From positions 62,001 to 126,000 of the forward strand of contig NZ_JAAAYE010000005.1 of the NCBI RefSeq assembly GCF_013282575.1: 64,000 nucleotides of DNA, read 5' to 3'. This document shows positions 37,987-46,921 of this stretch, in pieces (position 1 is the stretch's first letter; the number at the start of each line of letters is the position of its first letter). Below the pieces are notes generated by a model. The model made no database searches and was not told where the DNA came from. It was given only the letters and a program-made list of their open reading frames with translations. Both the position numbers and the translations under genes were made by a program. This DNA is from Paraburkholderia sp. NMBU_R16. GTDB lineage: Bacteria > Pseudomonadota > Gammaproteobacteria > Burkholderiales > Burkholderiaceae.

Positions 37987-39168
37987 TCAGGCGGTTTCGG
38001 CAAAAAGCTCGCGGCCGATCAACATGCGGCGCACCTCGCTCGTGCCCGCGCCGATTTCATAAAGCTTTGCGTCGCGCCAAAGCCGGCCGACCGGATACTC
38101 GTTGATATAGCCGTTGCCGCCGAGGATCTGGATCGCCTCGCCGGCCATCCATGTCGCTTTCTCCGCGGTATAGAGAATGACGCCCGCGCAATCCTTGCGA
38201 ACTTGACGTACGTGTTCCTTGCCGAGCGTATCGAGCTGACGGCCCACGGCGTACAGATACGCACGGCAGGCTTGCAGCGTCGTGTACATGTCCGCGACCT
38301 TGCCCTGAATCAGTTGAAATTCGCCGATCGCCTGACCGAATTGCTTGCGATCGTGAATATACGGAACGACGGCATCCATACAGGCAAGCATGATGCCCGT
38401 CGGACCGCCGGCCAGCACGGCGCGTTCGTAATCGAGGCCGCTCATCAGCACGTTCACGCCGCCGTTCAGACGGCCGAGGATGTTTTCTTCGGGGACCTCG
38501 ACATCCACGAAGACGAGCTCGCCCGTATGCGAGCCACGCATGCCGAGCTTGTCGAGCTTTTGCGCCACCGAGAAGCCCTTCATGCCTTTTTCGACGATGA
38601 ACGCCGTGATGCCGCGAGAACCGGCTTCGATATCGGTCTTGGCATAGACGACGAGCGTGTCGGAATCGGGACCGTTCGTGATCCACATCTTCGTGCCGTT
38701 CAGCACATAACGGTCGCCGCGCTTGTCCGCGCGCAGCTTCATGCTGACGACGTCCGACCCGGCGTTGGGCTCGCTCATCGCCAACGCGCCGACGTGCTCG
38801 CCGGAAACGAGCTTCGGCAGGTATTTTTGCTTTTGCGCTTCGGTACCGTTGCGGTGAATCTGATTGACGCACAGATTCGAATGAGCGCCATACGAGAGCC
38901 CCACCGACGCCGAGGCGCGCGAGATCTCCTCCATCGCGACCATATGTGCCACGTAGCCCATGTTCGCGCCGCCGTATTCCTCGGAGACCGTCATGCCGAG
39001 CACGCCAAGTTCGCCGAACTTGCGCCAGAGGTCCATTGGAAATTGATCGGTGCGATCCACCTCGGCCGCACGCGGGGCGATCTCCTTCGCGGCGAAGTTG
39101 GCCAGCGTATCGCGCAGCATGTCGATTTCTTCGCCGAGCGCGAACTGCAATCCAGGCACGTTGCTCAT
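37987..39168 (-). CDS. liuA: Isovaleryl-CoA dehydrogenase
   Basis: A 393-residue acyl-CoA dehydrogenase of the isovaleryl-CoA type. [39 protein letters not shown] and [17 protein letters not shown] closely follow characterised IVDs; the Glu in the last block is the catalytic base of that class. It oxidises isovaleryl-CoA to 3-methylcrotonyl-CoA with FAD, passing electrons to ETF. First gene of liuA-mccB-liuC-mccA. The 315-base upstream region holds a promoter, an operator-like dyad and two leader hairpins, listed separately. Confidence 0.94.
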   Translation of the reverse strand: MSNVPGLQFALGEEIDMLRDTLANFAAKEIAPRAAEVDRTDQFPMDLWRKFGELGVLGMTVSEEYGGANMGYVAHMVAMEEISRASASVGLSYGAHSNLCVNQIHRNGTEAQKQKYLPKLVSGEHVGALAMSEPNAGSDVVSMKLRADKRGDRYVLNGTKMWITNGPDSDTLVVYAKTDIEAGSRGITAFIVEKGMKGFSVAQKLDKLGMRGSHTGELVFVDVEVPEENILGRLNGGVNVLMSGLDYERAVLAGGPTGIMLACMDAVVPYIHDRKQFGQAIGEFQLIQGKVADMYTTLQACRAYLYAVGRQLDTLGKEHVRQVRKDCAGVILYTAEKATWMAGEAIQILGGNGYINEYPVGRLWRDAKLYEIGAGTSEVRRMLIGRELFAETA

Positions 39169-39202
39169 GATGCCTCCCGCTGGGCCGCTCCAAGGGAGGC
39201 AT

Positions 39203-39221
39203 CCGCCCCCTCGGGGGGCGG
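39203..39221. other. GC hairpin in the liuA leader
   Basis: CCGCCCCC (39203-39210) and GGGGGCGG (39214-39221) form an 8-bp stem with a 3-base loop, about 35 bases upstream of the liuA start. Similar C-run/G-run hairpins occur between genes of many Burkholderiaceae, as I recall, so it may be a common extragenic element. Confidence 0.5.
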
Positions 39222-39268
39222 CGAACGAAAGAGAGCGTGGGGGTCGTTCATTCAGCTTCTCCAGTCTG

Positions 39269-39287
39269 GGCGGCGTCGTACGCCGCC
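39269..39287. other. Second hairpin in the liuA leader
   Basis: GGCGGCGT (39269-39276) and ACGCCGCC (39280-39287) form a perfect 8-bp stem around CGT. It would lie in the liuA 5' untranslated RNA if the promoter at 39331-39359 is used. Confidence 0.5.
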
Positions 39288-39330
39288 TTGGTCGGGCAAG
39301 AGGCGCGGATCGCGCACTCGATCACCGCGC

Positions 39331-39359
39331 ATTTCACGCCACATTTACGTAAGCGTCAA
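39331..39359 (-). promoter_or_regulatory. Probable sigma-70 promoter of the liu operon
   Basis: Read leftward, TTGACG (39359-39354) is separated by exactly 17 bases from TGAAAT (39336-39331), matching the -35 at 5/6 and the -10 at 4/6. It predicts a liuA leader of about 155 bases. The operator-like dyad lies 10 bases upstream of the -35. Confidence 0.4.
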
Positions 39360-39369
39360 TAGGTTTTTC

Positions 39370-39382
39370 TGAGTGGTACTCA
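39370..39382. promoter_or_regulatory. Operator-like palindrome between liuA and the TetR gene
   Basis: TGAGT (39370-39374) and ACTCA (39378-39382) are perfect inverted arms around GGT, in an AT-rich setting. Size and symmetry fit a TetR-family site, and the adjacent TetR gene is the obvious candidate binder. Confidence 0.4.
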
Positions 39383-39484
39383 CTTTTCCTCACAGACCGT
39401 CTACCATAGGCAGCACAGTGCTATCATCGCGATCATCGCACCTCCGAAGGGGGAGGACTTGAACCAGACTCAAACAATGGACGA

Positions 39485-40267
39485 ATGGACGATCTGAAGG
39501 TCGAAGCTGGCGGTACACGGCGTCAGCCGTCCGGACGCAAGTCGCAGCAACGCGTGAAGGACATCCTTCAGGCGGGGCGAGAGGTGTTTTCTGAAAAGGG
39601 GTACGAGCGCACGACGACGGCGGAAATCGCACAACGCGTCGGCGTCTCCGAGGCCACCGTCTTCAGCTACTTTCGCGGCAAACGCGAATTGTGCGTGCGC
39701 GTCATTTCCGATTGGTACGACGAGATCATCGCGGCCATTGAAACGGGGCTGCCGCGCAACGGCACGACGCGCCAGCAGTTCGCCTTCATCGTGCGCATGC
39801 ATGTGCGGCTCATGCTGGTGCACGGCACGGGTCTTTGCTCGCTCGTGCTCTCGGAGGGGCGCACGAAGCATCACGCGCTCGGCGACGAGTTGACTGGGCT
39901 GCAGCGGCGCTATACGGCGCCGCTCATGCGCGTTCTCGCGCATGGGCAGCAAGCGGGACACATCCGCACCGATATGCCGCTTCGGCTCATGCGCTCGTTC
40001 GTATTCGGCCCGATGGAGCATGTGCTTTGGGACGCGACGCTCGCACACCGTGGCGCGGATATCGACGCGACGGCCGAACAGCTCGTCGACGTGCTCTGGA
40101 CTGCGCTGCAGCCGCCGCAGCCGGACGTGACCGCGCTGAGCCGGCTCAAGGAAGATCTCGACGATGCGATGCGTCGTTTCGAAGCGTCCACAGTCATGGC
40201 GAGACGCATGCCGAAATCGCCCGGCAACGGCAGGCGCGCGAGCAAGAAGGCAACGACCGAACAGTGA
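39485..40267 (+). CDS. TetR-family regulator, probable regulator of the liu operon
   Basis: A 260-residue TetR protein. The N-terminal HTH is ILQAGREVFSEKGYERTTTA followed by VGVSEATVFSYFRGKRELC. The ligand domain ends in an acidic/basic tail (RRMPKSPGNGRRASKKATTE). It is divergent from liuA across a region with a palindrome, so it probably controls the leucine/isovalerate operon, with an acyl-CoA as plausible effector; both are inference, since MerR-type LiuR is the regulator in many other proteobacteria. The start at ATG 39485 lacks a close ribosome site and overlaps a 6-codon leader frame starting at 39478. Confidence 0.82.
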   Translation: MDDLKVEAGGTRRQPSGRKSQQRVKDILQAGREVFSEKGYERTTTAEIAQRVGVSEATVFSYFRGKRELCVRVISDWYDEIIAAIETGLPRNGTTRQQFAFIVRMHVRLMLVHGTGLCSLVLSEGRTKHHALGDELTGLQRRYTAPLMRVLAHGQQAGHIRTDMPLRLMRSFVFGPMEHVLWDATLAHRGADIDATAEQLVDVLWTALQPPQPDVTALSRLKEDLDDAMRRFEASTVMARRMPKSPGNGRRASKKATTEQ

Positions 40268-40352
40268 GGGCGTGGCAGGTCAACAGATGCTTGCCGCGTC
40301 CGGGGCACGGGCGGTATCGTTGGCGCACCGTTCCCTTTGGCTCGACAAGCCG

Positions 40353-41375
40353 ATGACTACCGTTCTCACGCGCGAGCTCGCCTCGACATTCGCCAAGCTG
40401 GCCCTCGCCCATCTGACGCGCGAGTACCCCAACAAGCTGACGCATTCGCTTGCCGGTCCTGAAGACGTTCGCACGCCGCGTCAGCTGCATCCGATTTTTT
40501 ATGGCAGCTACGATTGGCATTCGTGCGTACACGGGTATTGGATGCTGCTGCGGTTGGTGACGCGTTTTCCCGATTTACCCGAGGCGCCGGCGGTCAAAGC
40601 CGTCGTTGACGCCCATTTCACCGATGCGAACGTCGCGGGCGAGCTCGCCTATCTGAGCCTTCCTCACAATCTCGGATTCGAACGTCCGTACGGCTGGGCG
40701 TGGCTGCTCGCGCTCGCCGGCCACCTTCATGCGATGCGGGGGGGCGACGCCGCGCGTTGGTCGCGCACGATTGCACCGATGACCGATGCCTTTGTCGAGC
40801 GTTTCGAAGTGTTTTTGCCCAAAGCGAGCTATCCGGTGCGCGTGGGCACGCATTTCAACACGGCATTTGCGCTTTCACTGGCGCTCGATTTTGCGCGCAC
40901 GACCGGGCGTTCGAAGTTTGCCGAGTTGATCGTCGATACGGCGAAACGATGGTATGCGAACGACGCGGCTTGCCAGGCGTGGGAGCCCGGCGGCGACGAT
41001 TTTCTTTCGCCCTCGCTGGTGGAAGCGCAATTGATGCAACGCGCACTGCACGCCGCGGAGTTCGAACGTTGGCTCGATCGGTTCCTGCCGCGACTGCGGG
41101 AGGGCGAGCCTGCCACATTGTTCATCCCCGCGACGGTGACCGATCGAAGCGACGGCAAGATCGCTCATCTGGATGGACTGAATCTGAGTCGAGCGTGGTG
41201 TCAGCGGTCGATTGCGCAAGCGCTTTTGCCTGCCGATGTGCGCCGCGCGCGGCTCGAAGATGCGGCCGAGCGACATTTGCAAGCGGCGCTCGCCCATGTG
41301 GCCGGCGATTACATGGGCGAGCATTGGCTCGCGACGTTCGCGCTGCTGGCGCTCGAAGCTGGCTCTGTTCCCTGA
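40353..41375 (+). CDS. DUF2891 domain-containing protein
   Basis: A 340-residue protein of the DUF2891 family. Recognisable blocks are HPIFYGSYDWHSCVHGYWML near residue 50, YGWAWLLALAGHLHA near 125 and HFNTAFALSLALDFAR near 170. The pattern of paired helices with conserved aromatic and His/Trp residues suggests an (alpha/alpha) barrel, but no biochemical role is established. No signal peptide at the chosen ATG (40353); the frame remains open upstream as far as 40164 inside the TetR gene. It lies 85 bases after the TetR gene, same strand. Confidence 0.82.
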   Translation: MTTVLTRELASTFAKLALAHLTREYPNKLTHSLAGPEDVRTPRQLHPIFYGSYDWHSCVHGYWMLLRLVTRFPDLPEAPAVKAVVDAHFTDANVAGELAYLSLPHNLGFERPYGWAWLLALAGHLHAMRGGDAARWSRTIAPMTDAFVERFEVFLPKASYPVRVGTHFNTAFALSLALDFARTTGRSKFAELIVDTAKRWYANDAACQAWEPGGDDFLSPSLVEAQLMQRALHAAEFERWLDRFLPRLREGEPATLFIPATVTDRSDGKIAHLDGLNLSRAWCQRSIAQALLPADVRRARLEDAAERHLQAALAHVAGDYMGEHWLATFALLALEAGSVP

Positions 41376-41516
41376 GCCTTAAGGCATTTTTAAGGTTCCC
41401 TTCCTAATCTCATTGCGCACGCGTTTCCGAGCCAGAGGGGGTCGACGCGAAACGCGAATAGGCCCAGGCGCGTGCAACGGCAAACTTCGTTCTCTCTCCG
41501 ATAATGGGGTGCAGCC

Positions 41517-41801
41517 ATGTTCTCAACTTGCATTCGCTCACTCGGCGCCGCTTGCCTGCTCGGCGCAGTGCCGCTGCTGGCACAAGCGACCGAACCCGAA
41601 ACGTTCTCGATGCCGGCTCCGCTCAGCGCGCAAATCCGGCATGACGGCTTCTCGATGCAGCGCATCAAGGCGGGAAGCTCGATCAACGGCAAAACCGGCA
41701 CGTCGACGTTGTTCGGTCCTGAGATCTTGCCCAATTGGCAGCCGAAATCCGGGGAAGCCGCGACGCGGCGGCTCGAGGGAAACCGTTTCGAATTTCGTTG
41801 A
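41517..41801 (+). CDS. Small secreted protein of unknown function
   Basis: A 94-residue protein with a clear Sec signal peptide (CIRSLGAACLLGAVPLLAQA, cleavage at AQA-T). The mature ~70 residues (TEPETFSMPAPLSAQIRHDG onwards) contain no cysteine and no recognised motif. The preceding sequence GGGGTGCAGCC gives a plausible ribosome site. The upstream 140 bases hold no other gene. Codon use is that of the host. I cannot name a family; it may be a lineage-specific periplasmic protein. Confidence 0.6.
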   Translation: MFSTCIRSLGAACLLGAVPLLAQATEPETFSMPAPLSAQIRHDGFSMQRIKAGSSINGKTGTSTLFGPEILPNWQPKSGEAATRRLEGNRFEFR

Positions 41802-41894
41802 GCGAATGGCTCCGCCAAGCGGTGCTCGGCGAGAACGCGGCGTTACTCGATACGCTCGCCGCACACCGCTTTCATGACTGCTCGGTCGCTATTC

Positions 41895-42527
41895 TCAAGT
41901 CAGCGAGCGTAGCGCCAGATCGACTACATCGGCCAACTGGGCTTCGTCATCGACCACCTTGCTCATGACGCGCAACCCCTGTGTCACACACAGCAGGTAA
42001 CGGCCGACCTCGCCTTCATCCAGCGACGGGTCGAATTCGCCCGCCGCCTGACCGCGGATCACCGCCGCGGTCAGCAGCGTCGTCGTGCGCCGGTGGAACG
42101 ACTCGATCTTTTCGCGCAGTTCGGCATCGTCGGCCTGCATTTCGAGCGTTGTGTTCGTGATGAAGCAACTGCGCTGCCCCGAGAGCGCATTCGTGATTTT
42201 CGCGTAGTGCAGCAGGGCCTCGCGCAGCGACTCCGTTGCCGATCCCCCGGCGCTCAGGCGCTCGGCCAAACGCGCGATGACTCCCTCGGAGTAATGGTCG
42301 ACTGCCGCCAGCAAAAGGCCGTGCTTGTCGCCGAAGACTCCGTACAGACTGCCTCGCAGCACGCCGGTGGCTTCGCAAAGATCGTCGATCGAAGTCGCGT
42401 GGTAGCCGTGGTTCCAAAACGTCCGGCTCGCGCGATCGAGCACCTCGTCGACGTCGAATTCACGTGGCCGGCCTCGCGCTGCGCGCGGCTCGTTGCCGGA
42501 TTTGCGGGATCGTATAGCGTTAGTCAT
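41895..42527 (-). CDS. TetR-family transcriptional regulator
   Basis: A 210-residue TetR regulator. The DNA-binding part is DEVLDRASRTFWNHGYHATS followed by SIDDLCEATGVLRGSLYGVF, close to the AcuR/NemR-like subgroup that often controls oxidoreductases. The ligand domain includes GQRSCFITNTTLEMQADDAE, whose cysteine might serve as a redox or electrophile sensor as in NemR; that is only an analogy. No divergent target gene is obvious, since the upstream gene is a glycosidase read toward it. The ATG at 42527 is chosen by the family start. Confidence 0.85.
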   Translation of the reverse strand: MTNAIRSRKSGNEPRAARGRPREFDVDEVLDRASRTFWNHGYHATSIDDLCEATGVLRGSLYGVFGDKHGLLLAAVDHYSEGVIARLAERLSAGGSATESLREALLHYAKITNALSGQRSCFITNTTLEMQADDAELREKIESFHRRTTTLLTAAVIRGQAAGEFDPSLDEGEVGRYLLCVTQGLRVMSKVVDDEAQLADVVDLALRSLT

Positions 42528-42638
42528 GCGGCGATAATATGACCCATCAGTCAATAATTCAAGCCGCAAAGCCATCGCCGCGAAGATGAAGCGGAGGCGC
42601 CGCGCCGGCCCGGCACTCACGCCAGGCCGGCGCCCCCG

Positions 42639-44927
42639 CTACAACACCGCCGCTACGCGCACATCTGACTTGTCCGCCGACGCGACGATCTTGCCGCCCA
42701 CCCGACTGAACGTGATCGTGACGGTCTTGCGACCCACACGGAGGTTGCCCACTTCGAGCCAGTCGATTCCCTCGGGCAATGCTGGCTGTTCGATCAGGAT
42801 CTGCTCGCGCTGCGCATCGATCGTCAGGCCCAGACAGGCCTCCAGCATCATGAACGGCGCGCCGGCCGCCCATGCCTGCGGGAGGCAGGCCACGGGATAG
42901 GCCGTGGGCGGCTCGCCGCGCTGACGCATGAAGCCGCAAAACAGCTCGGGCAATCGCATATCGAAGTTCACTGCCGCCTCGAACAGCGCCTGCAGCAAGC
43001 GCACCGCCGCCGGTTTGTCGCCGTAGCGTGCGAGCCCGCGCGCGCATAACGCGTTGTCGTGCGGCCAGACGGAGCCGTTGTGATACGACATCGGGTTGAA
43101 ACGCGGCTGATTCGCGGCCAGCGTACGCACGCCCCAACCGGTATGAAACTGCGTCGATTCCAGCTTGCTTGCCACCGCCTCGCCCCGCTCGCGCGACGGC
43201 AGCCCGAATGCAAGCAGGTGACCGGCATTCGAAGCCAGCACGCGACACAATTCGCCATGACCGTCGAGCGCTATGCCGTAAAAGTTCGCCTCGGGCATCC
43301 AGAACAGCGCTTCGACGCGCTCACGCAAGGTTTCCGAGCGTGCGGCATAACGCGCCGCCGCATCGACGAGCCCGCGCCGTGCGGCAAGCTTTGCCATCGT
43401 GTCGAAAGCGGCGCAGGCGTAGGCCTGAACCTCGACGAGTGCGATCGGCCCGTCCGGCATCCGTCCATCGGCATGGAACACCGAATCGTGGCTGTCCTTC
43501 CATCCTTGATTCGCCAACCCGCGATCGGAGGTGGACTGGTAATCGACGAGTCCGTGCGGATTTCTATCGCAGACGCCGGCCACCCACTGCGCGGCTCGCT
43601 CGAGCGCGGGCCACAGTTCGTCGATGAACGCCTCGTCAGCCGTACGCGCGAAATACGCGCCGGCCAGCACGACGAAAAGCGGTGTGGTGTCGACACCCCC
43701 GTAGTAAAGCGCAAACGGCACCTCGCCGGTTCCAGCCATTTCGCTCTTGCGCATCTCGTGCATGATCTTGCCCGCCGATGCGTCGCGAAAGGCGGAATCC
43801 TCGCGCGCCTGATATTCGGCCAGAAAGCGCAGTACACCGCGCGCCAGCCACGGCTGCAGCCAAAGCATCTGCAGCGAGGTCACGATCGCATCGCGTCCGA
43901 ATGGCGTCGAAAACCACGGGATACCGGCGTAAGGATAAGGGCCAGTCGGCAAATCGGTCGTCAGCAGGCCGAGGTCCGCAAACGAACGCTCGAGCCATCC
44001 GTTGAAAAGCGGGTTGCTCGTCCGGATGCGGGCCGTCGCCCGGCGCCGCTCGCGCATCGACAAGTGCGCGCTTGCAAGTGCCGCGCGCACGGCGGCACGG
44101 CCCACGCGCGGGCGCACGGCATCGATTTGCGTCAGATGCGCCGGATGGCGGCTGTGCGGCGGCTGTGCGACCTGCGCGCCCGGTGGCTCGGAACAGGTGG
44201 CCGCCGCGAGCTTGTGCGCATCGACCGCGACCGACAAATAAATCGACACACAGGCCTGCGCCGAGAGCGTGATCGAGTAATCGGCCCGATCCTGCGCAAG
44301 CTGATCGGGCTGCGGTGCGAATGCAATTCGAACGGAGCGCTCGACGCAATCGAGACCGGTATAGCTGAGCCGCACTTCGTCGCGACCCACGACAGGGGCC
44401 GCAATGGTGCCTCGCTTCGGCCGCGAGAGCCCACGCACCTCGAACATATCCTTGAAGTCGCAGCCGAATGAGATCGACAACGGCACGACCGCCTCGGTCG
44501 AGCCGTAATTGGTGAGCGTAATCGCTTCGTAAAGCACCGTACCGGCGAGTACGCGCATGCGCTCGACGTGTATGACGCCTTCAGGCGTGAACTCGCCGCC
44601 CACCGGCGGCAGCGGCCGGTTCGTCAGGTGTGCCGTAAACGAAGTGTTGTCACTGCTGACATTGCCTGAGAGCAGCGAAGGCGCCCGCCCGCCGAAGGTC
44701 AGGCGAAGCTGCGAAAGTGTGCGGGTGTCGTTGACGAAAAGGCCGTCGTCGAAACCGTTGACGTCGCCCAATGGGTCGTTGACGACGAAAGCGTCGCCCG
44801 ATTTCAGTACGTATTGGCTCGTGCGTGCGACGTAAGGGTGCTCGGGGGCAATGAACGCGCCGTCGGGCTGATGTTCGGTCGGACCGCCCGCTCGTGTCAC
44901 TAAATCCGGAACTTCGGTATCCAGCAT
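42639..44927 (-). CDS. Glycogen debranching-type glycosidase (amylo-alpha-1,6-glucosidase family)
   Basis: A 762-residue protein. The N-terminal ~220 residues form the beta-sandwich found ahead of debranching enzymes (VKSGDAFVVNDPLGDV-like block and LFVNDTRTLSQLRLTFGGRA). The C-terminal half is an (alpha/alpha)6 barrel with GIPWFSTPFGRDAIVTSLQM, KDSHDSVFHADGRMPDGPIA and YHNGSVWPHDNALCARGLAR, which hold the acidic and aromatic residues of GH15/GH63-like active sites. It probably acts on alpha-glucans or glucosylated solutes in the cytoplasm. No maltose or glycogen genes are adjacent. The ATG at 44927 has CAGGAG at 6 bases. Confidence 0.87.
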   Translation of the reverse strand: MLDTEVPDLVTRAGGPTEHQPDGAFIAPEHPYVARTSQYVLKSGDAFVVNDPLGDVNGFDDGLFVNDTRTLSQLRLTFGGRAPSLLSGNVSSDNTSFTAHLTNRPLPPVGGEFTPEGVIHVERMRVLAGTVLYEAITLTNYGSTEAVVPLSISFGCDFKDMFEVRGLSRPKRGTIAAPVVGRDEVRLSYTGLDCVERSVRIAFAPQPDQLAQDRADYSITLSAQACVSIYLSVAVDAHKLAAATCSEPPGAQVAQPPHSRHPAHLTQIDAVRPRVGRAAVRAALASAHLSMRERRRATARIRTSNPLFNGWLERSFADLGLLTTDLPTGPYPYAGIPWFSTPFGRDAIVTSLQMLWLQPWLARGVLRFLAEYQAREDSAFRDASAGKIMHEMRKSEMAGTGEVPFALYYGGVDTTPLFVVLAGAYFARTADEAFIDELWPALERAAQWVAGVCDRNPHGLVDYQSTSDRGLANQGWKDSHDSVFHADGRMPDGPIALVEVQAYACAAFDTMAKLAARRGLVDAAARYAARSETLRERVEALFWMPEANFYGIALDGHGELCRVLASNAGHLLAFGLPSRERGEAVASKLESTQFHTGWGVRTLAANQPRFNPMSYHNGSVWPHDNALCARGLARYGDKPAAVRLLQALFEAAVNFDMRLPELFCGFMRQRGEPPTAYPVACLPQAWAAGAPFMMLEACLGLTIDAQREQILIEQPALPEGIDWLEVGNLRVGRKTVTITFSRVGGKIVASADKSDVRVAAVL

Positions 44928-45042
44928 CGTGTGGCTCCTGACGTTGGCTCTTCTCGATTGTAGAAAGCGATACGCGAAGGCAAAGAACAAATGTGGGATG
45001 GCGTGCCGGCTCCGCCGTGCCGCAAGAGCGGTGCCCGCTAGA

Positions 45043-45915
45043 CTATGCCTGCTCGCGGATGAACGCCTCGACGTGTCGATTGAATGCGGCAGGGTGCGCG
45101 AGGTTCATGCCATGCGAGGCACCGCGGATCGTGTGACGCCGCGTATCCGGCAGCCAGTCGACGAACGCGGCAACGTTGCGACGAAACAGCTCGGGACTCT
45201 TTTCTCCGTCGATCAGCAACGTCGGGCATACGACCTGCGCGGCCGCATCACGAGTGTACGCCGGCAAGGGGTCGGCGAACTGGCGCGGCAAAGTATCGGC
45301 ATTGTCCATCGCCATCGTCCTGAAGGCCGGGGTGCTCTTCGCCCACGAGCCGACGCGGCTGACGGAATCGACGAACAGCTCCAGGCCCGCCTCGACTTCG
45401 CCGGCCTCGATCAGCATCGCCGCATGCGCGCGCAGCGCGTTGACGGTCTCGGGCAGAATCGCGAGCGCCTGTCCCGGCGTCTGCAGCGGGCCGCCGGGAT
45501 CGGCGAGCGTCAGCGTACGCAGGCGCTCGGGGTACCGCAATGCGAAATGAAACGCGACGCAACCGCCGCGCGAATGCGCGACCATGTGGGCCGGGCCCGC
45601 GCCGAGCTTGTCGATGAACTCGGCGAGCTCGTCCGCGTGACGGCTCCAGCTGAAAGGCACCGTGCCGGGCAGCCCGCCCAGCGGCCAGTAGTGCGTGAGG
45701 CTCACCGCCACGCATCGAAAGTGACCGGACAATCCGGCGAGCTGCGGCTGCCAATAACGGTAATCGCATAGCGAGCCATGCACGAAGAGAAGCAGTTCGC
45801 CGGTGCCGCGTTCGACGTAAGGCATGCGCAAGCCGCTGCCAAGTTCGATGAAACGCAGATCGGAAGCGGGTGCGAGCATGGAGGGACGGGAGGACATTGG
45901 CGCTGGCATCCGCAT
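45043..45915 (-). CDS. Alpha/beta hydrolase
   Basis: A ~290-residue alpha/beta-hydrolase with oxyanion-hole segment LLLFVHGSLCDYRYWQ, nucleophile elbow AHSRGG (Ser), an acid in PTLLIDGEKSPELF and the His in GASHGMNLAHP. The substrate is unknown; the fold family covers esterases, haloperoxidase-like enzymes and C-C hydrolases. The ATG at 45915 shares bases with the MOSC stop codon (TGATG), so I favour that coupled start; ATG 45897 is an alternative. No signal peptide, so it acts in the cytoplasm. Confidence 0.85.
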   Translation of the reverse strand: MRMPAPMSSRPSMLAPASDLRFIELGSGLRMPYVERGTGELLLFVHGSLCDYRYWQPQLAGLSGHFRCVAVSLTHYWPLGGLPGTVPFSWSRHADELAEFIDKLGAGPAHMVAHSRGGCVAFHFALRYPERLRTLTLADPGGPLQTPGQALAILPETVNALRAHAAMLIEAGEVEAGLELFVDSVSRVGSWAKSTPAFRTMAMDNADTLPRQFADPLPAYTRDAAAQVVCPTLLIDGEKSPELFRRNVAAFVDWLPDTRRHTIRGASHGMNLAHPAAFNRHVEAFIREQA

Positions 45916-46784
45916 CAGTTGTCGAAGCGCAGCTCGAGCGATGCATCGCAGCCTGCGGCGAGCACGGTGCCGGCGCCCTCGGCGATGACGGCGTTCTGTC
46001 CGAACGTCACTTGCCCGTCGACGCGACTGTCGGCGCGGTAGGCGCTCATCGTATCCGTAGGCTCGTGAGGCCATCGCGGATCGGGGGCGCCGCTGAGTTG
46101 ATCGATCGTCGGAATGGGGCAGCGCGTGCACGGCTTGACGAACTGCAATCCAATCGCGCCGGCAGCCGTCTCGATCCGCAGCGTATCGATGTAGTCCTCC
46201 TCATACGCCTCGATGCCGCTCAGCACGAGATTGGGCCGGAAGCGATTCATCGGGATGGCATCGACGCCTTTCTTCGCGAGCCGCGCGTTGAGATCGTCGA
46301 GCGACGCCTGGCCGATCACGAGCAGCGGGTAGCCGTCTGCAAAACGAAGCGGTGCGACCGTGTCTCCGGTCCAGTCGCGGTTCGCGATGCGTTGCGCGGC
46401 CGGATCGAACCGTACGAGCCTCAATGATGCGCCGAGGAACGCCGAGAACCACTGCGCTGCCTCGCCGCCCACATCGAGCGCGTTCAACGTGCTGCGCCAG
46501 ACGGTGACTTCGATGCGTTCGGCATCGGACAGTACCGCTGCGTCCAACGGCGTACGAAACGGCGCTCGACCCGGCGCCCGAACGACGAGCTCGCCGCCCG
46601 CGAACTCCGGCTCGATCAGCGCCATACGCGGCATCGTCCGCTGCGTCACGAACCGGCCGCTGGTATCGACGAGCATCCAATGCCGGTCGTATTCGAGCCC
46701 GTGCGCAAACATGCGCGCCTCGTCGAGCGCAATGCCCGCGCAGGATTTGATGGGATAAACGTTGATCTGGCTGATCGTTGCCAT
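45915..46784 (-). CDS. MOSC domain-containing protein
   Basis: A 289-residue protein with an N-terminal MOSC_N beta-barrel (INVYPIKSCAGIALDEARMF and HGLEYDRHWMLVDTSGRFVT) and a C-terminal MOSC domain. The conserved cysteine in FVKPCTRCPIPTID is the expected molybdenum ligand. Relatives (YcbX, mARC) reduce N-hydroxylated compounds such as 6-hydroxylaminopurine, with electrons from a ferredoxin-like partner; YcbX has a C-terminal ferredoxin domain, which is missing here. It is coupled to the alpha/beta hydrolase gene through a TGATG overlap. Confidence 0.88.
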   Translation of the reverse strand: MATISQINVYPIKSCAGIALDEARMFAHGLEYDRHWMLVDTSGRFVTQRTMPRMALIEPEFAGGELVVRAPGRAPFRTPLDAAVLSDAERIEVTVWRSTLNALDVGGEAAQWFSAFLGASLRLVRFDPAAQRIANRDWTGDTVAPLRFADGYPLLVIGQASLDDLNARLAKKGVDAIPMNRFRPNLVLSGIEAYEEDYIDTLRIETAAGAIGLQFVKPCTRCPIPTIDQLSGAPDPRWPHEPTDTMSAYRADSRVDGQVTFGQNAVIAEGAGTVLAAGCDASLELRFDN

Positions 46785-46921
46785 GGATGGGTGTCTGCCT
46801 GGCCGCAATGCCGGTGAAAGCGGCGATGGTAACACCGCCGCGAAGCACTAGACTAAGCCGGCCCCCGTCGCGTGCGGCGCGCGGAGCACCCGTGCGCGGG
46901 CTCCGGCAACCTGTAGCGGGA

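Larger units (their letters stand above)
39169..39484. other. Divergent regulatory region, liuA / TetR
   Basis: 316 bases without a gene. The left half is a GC-rich liuA leader with hairpins at 39203-39221 and 39269-39287. The AT-richer centre has a leftward promoter (39331-39359) and a dyad (39370-39382). The right part carries a short leader for the TetR gene, including a GGGGGAGGA run at about 39450 and a 6-codon ATG...TGA frame (39478-39498) that overlaps the TetR start. Confidence 0.6.

Noticed and set aside
36423-38105. 560-residue open frame on the plus strand
   Set aside because: It is antisense to mccB, with His/Arg-rich composition and no recognisable motif.
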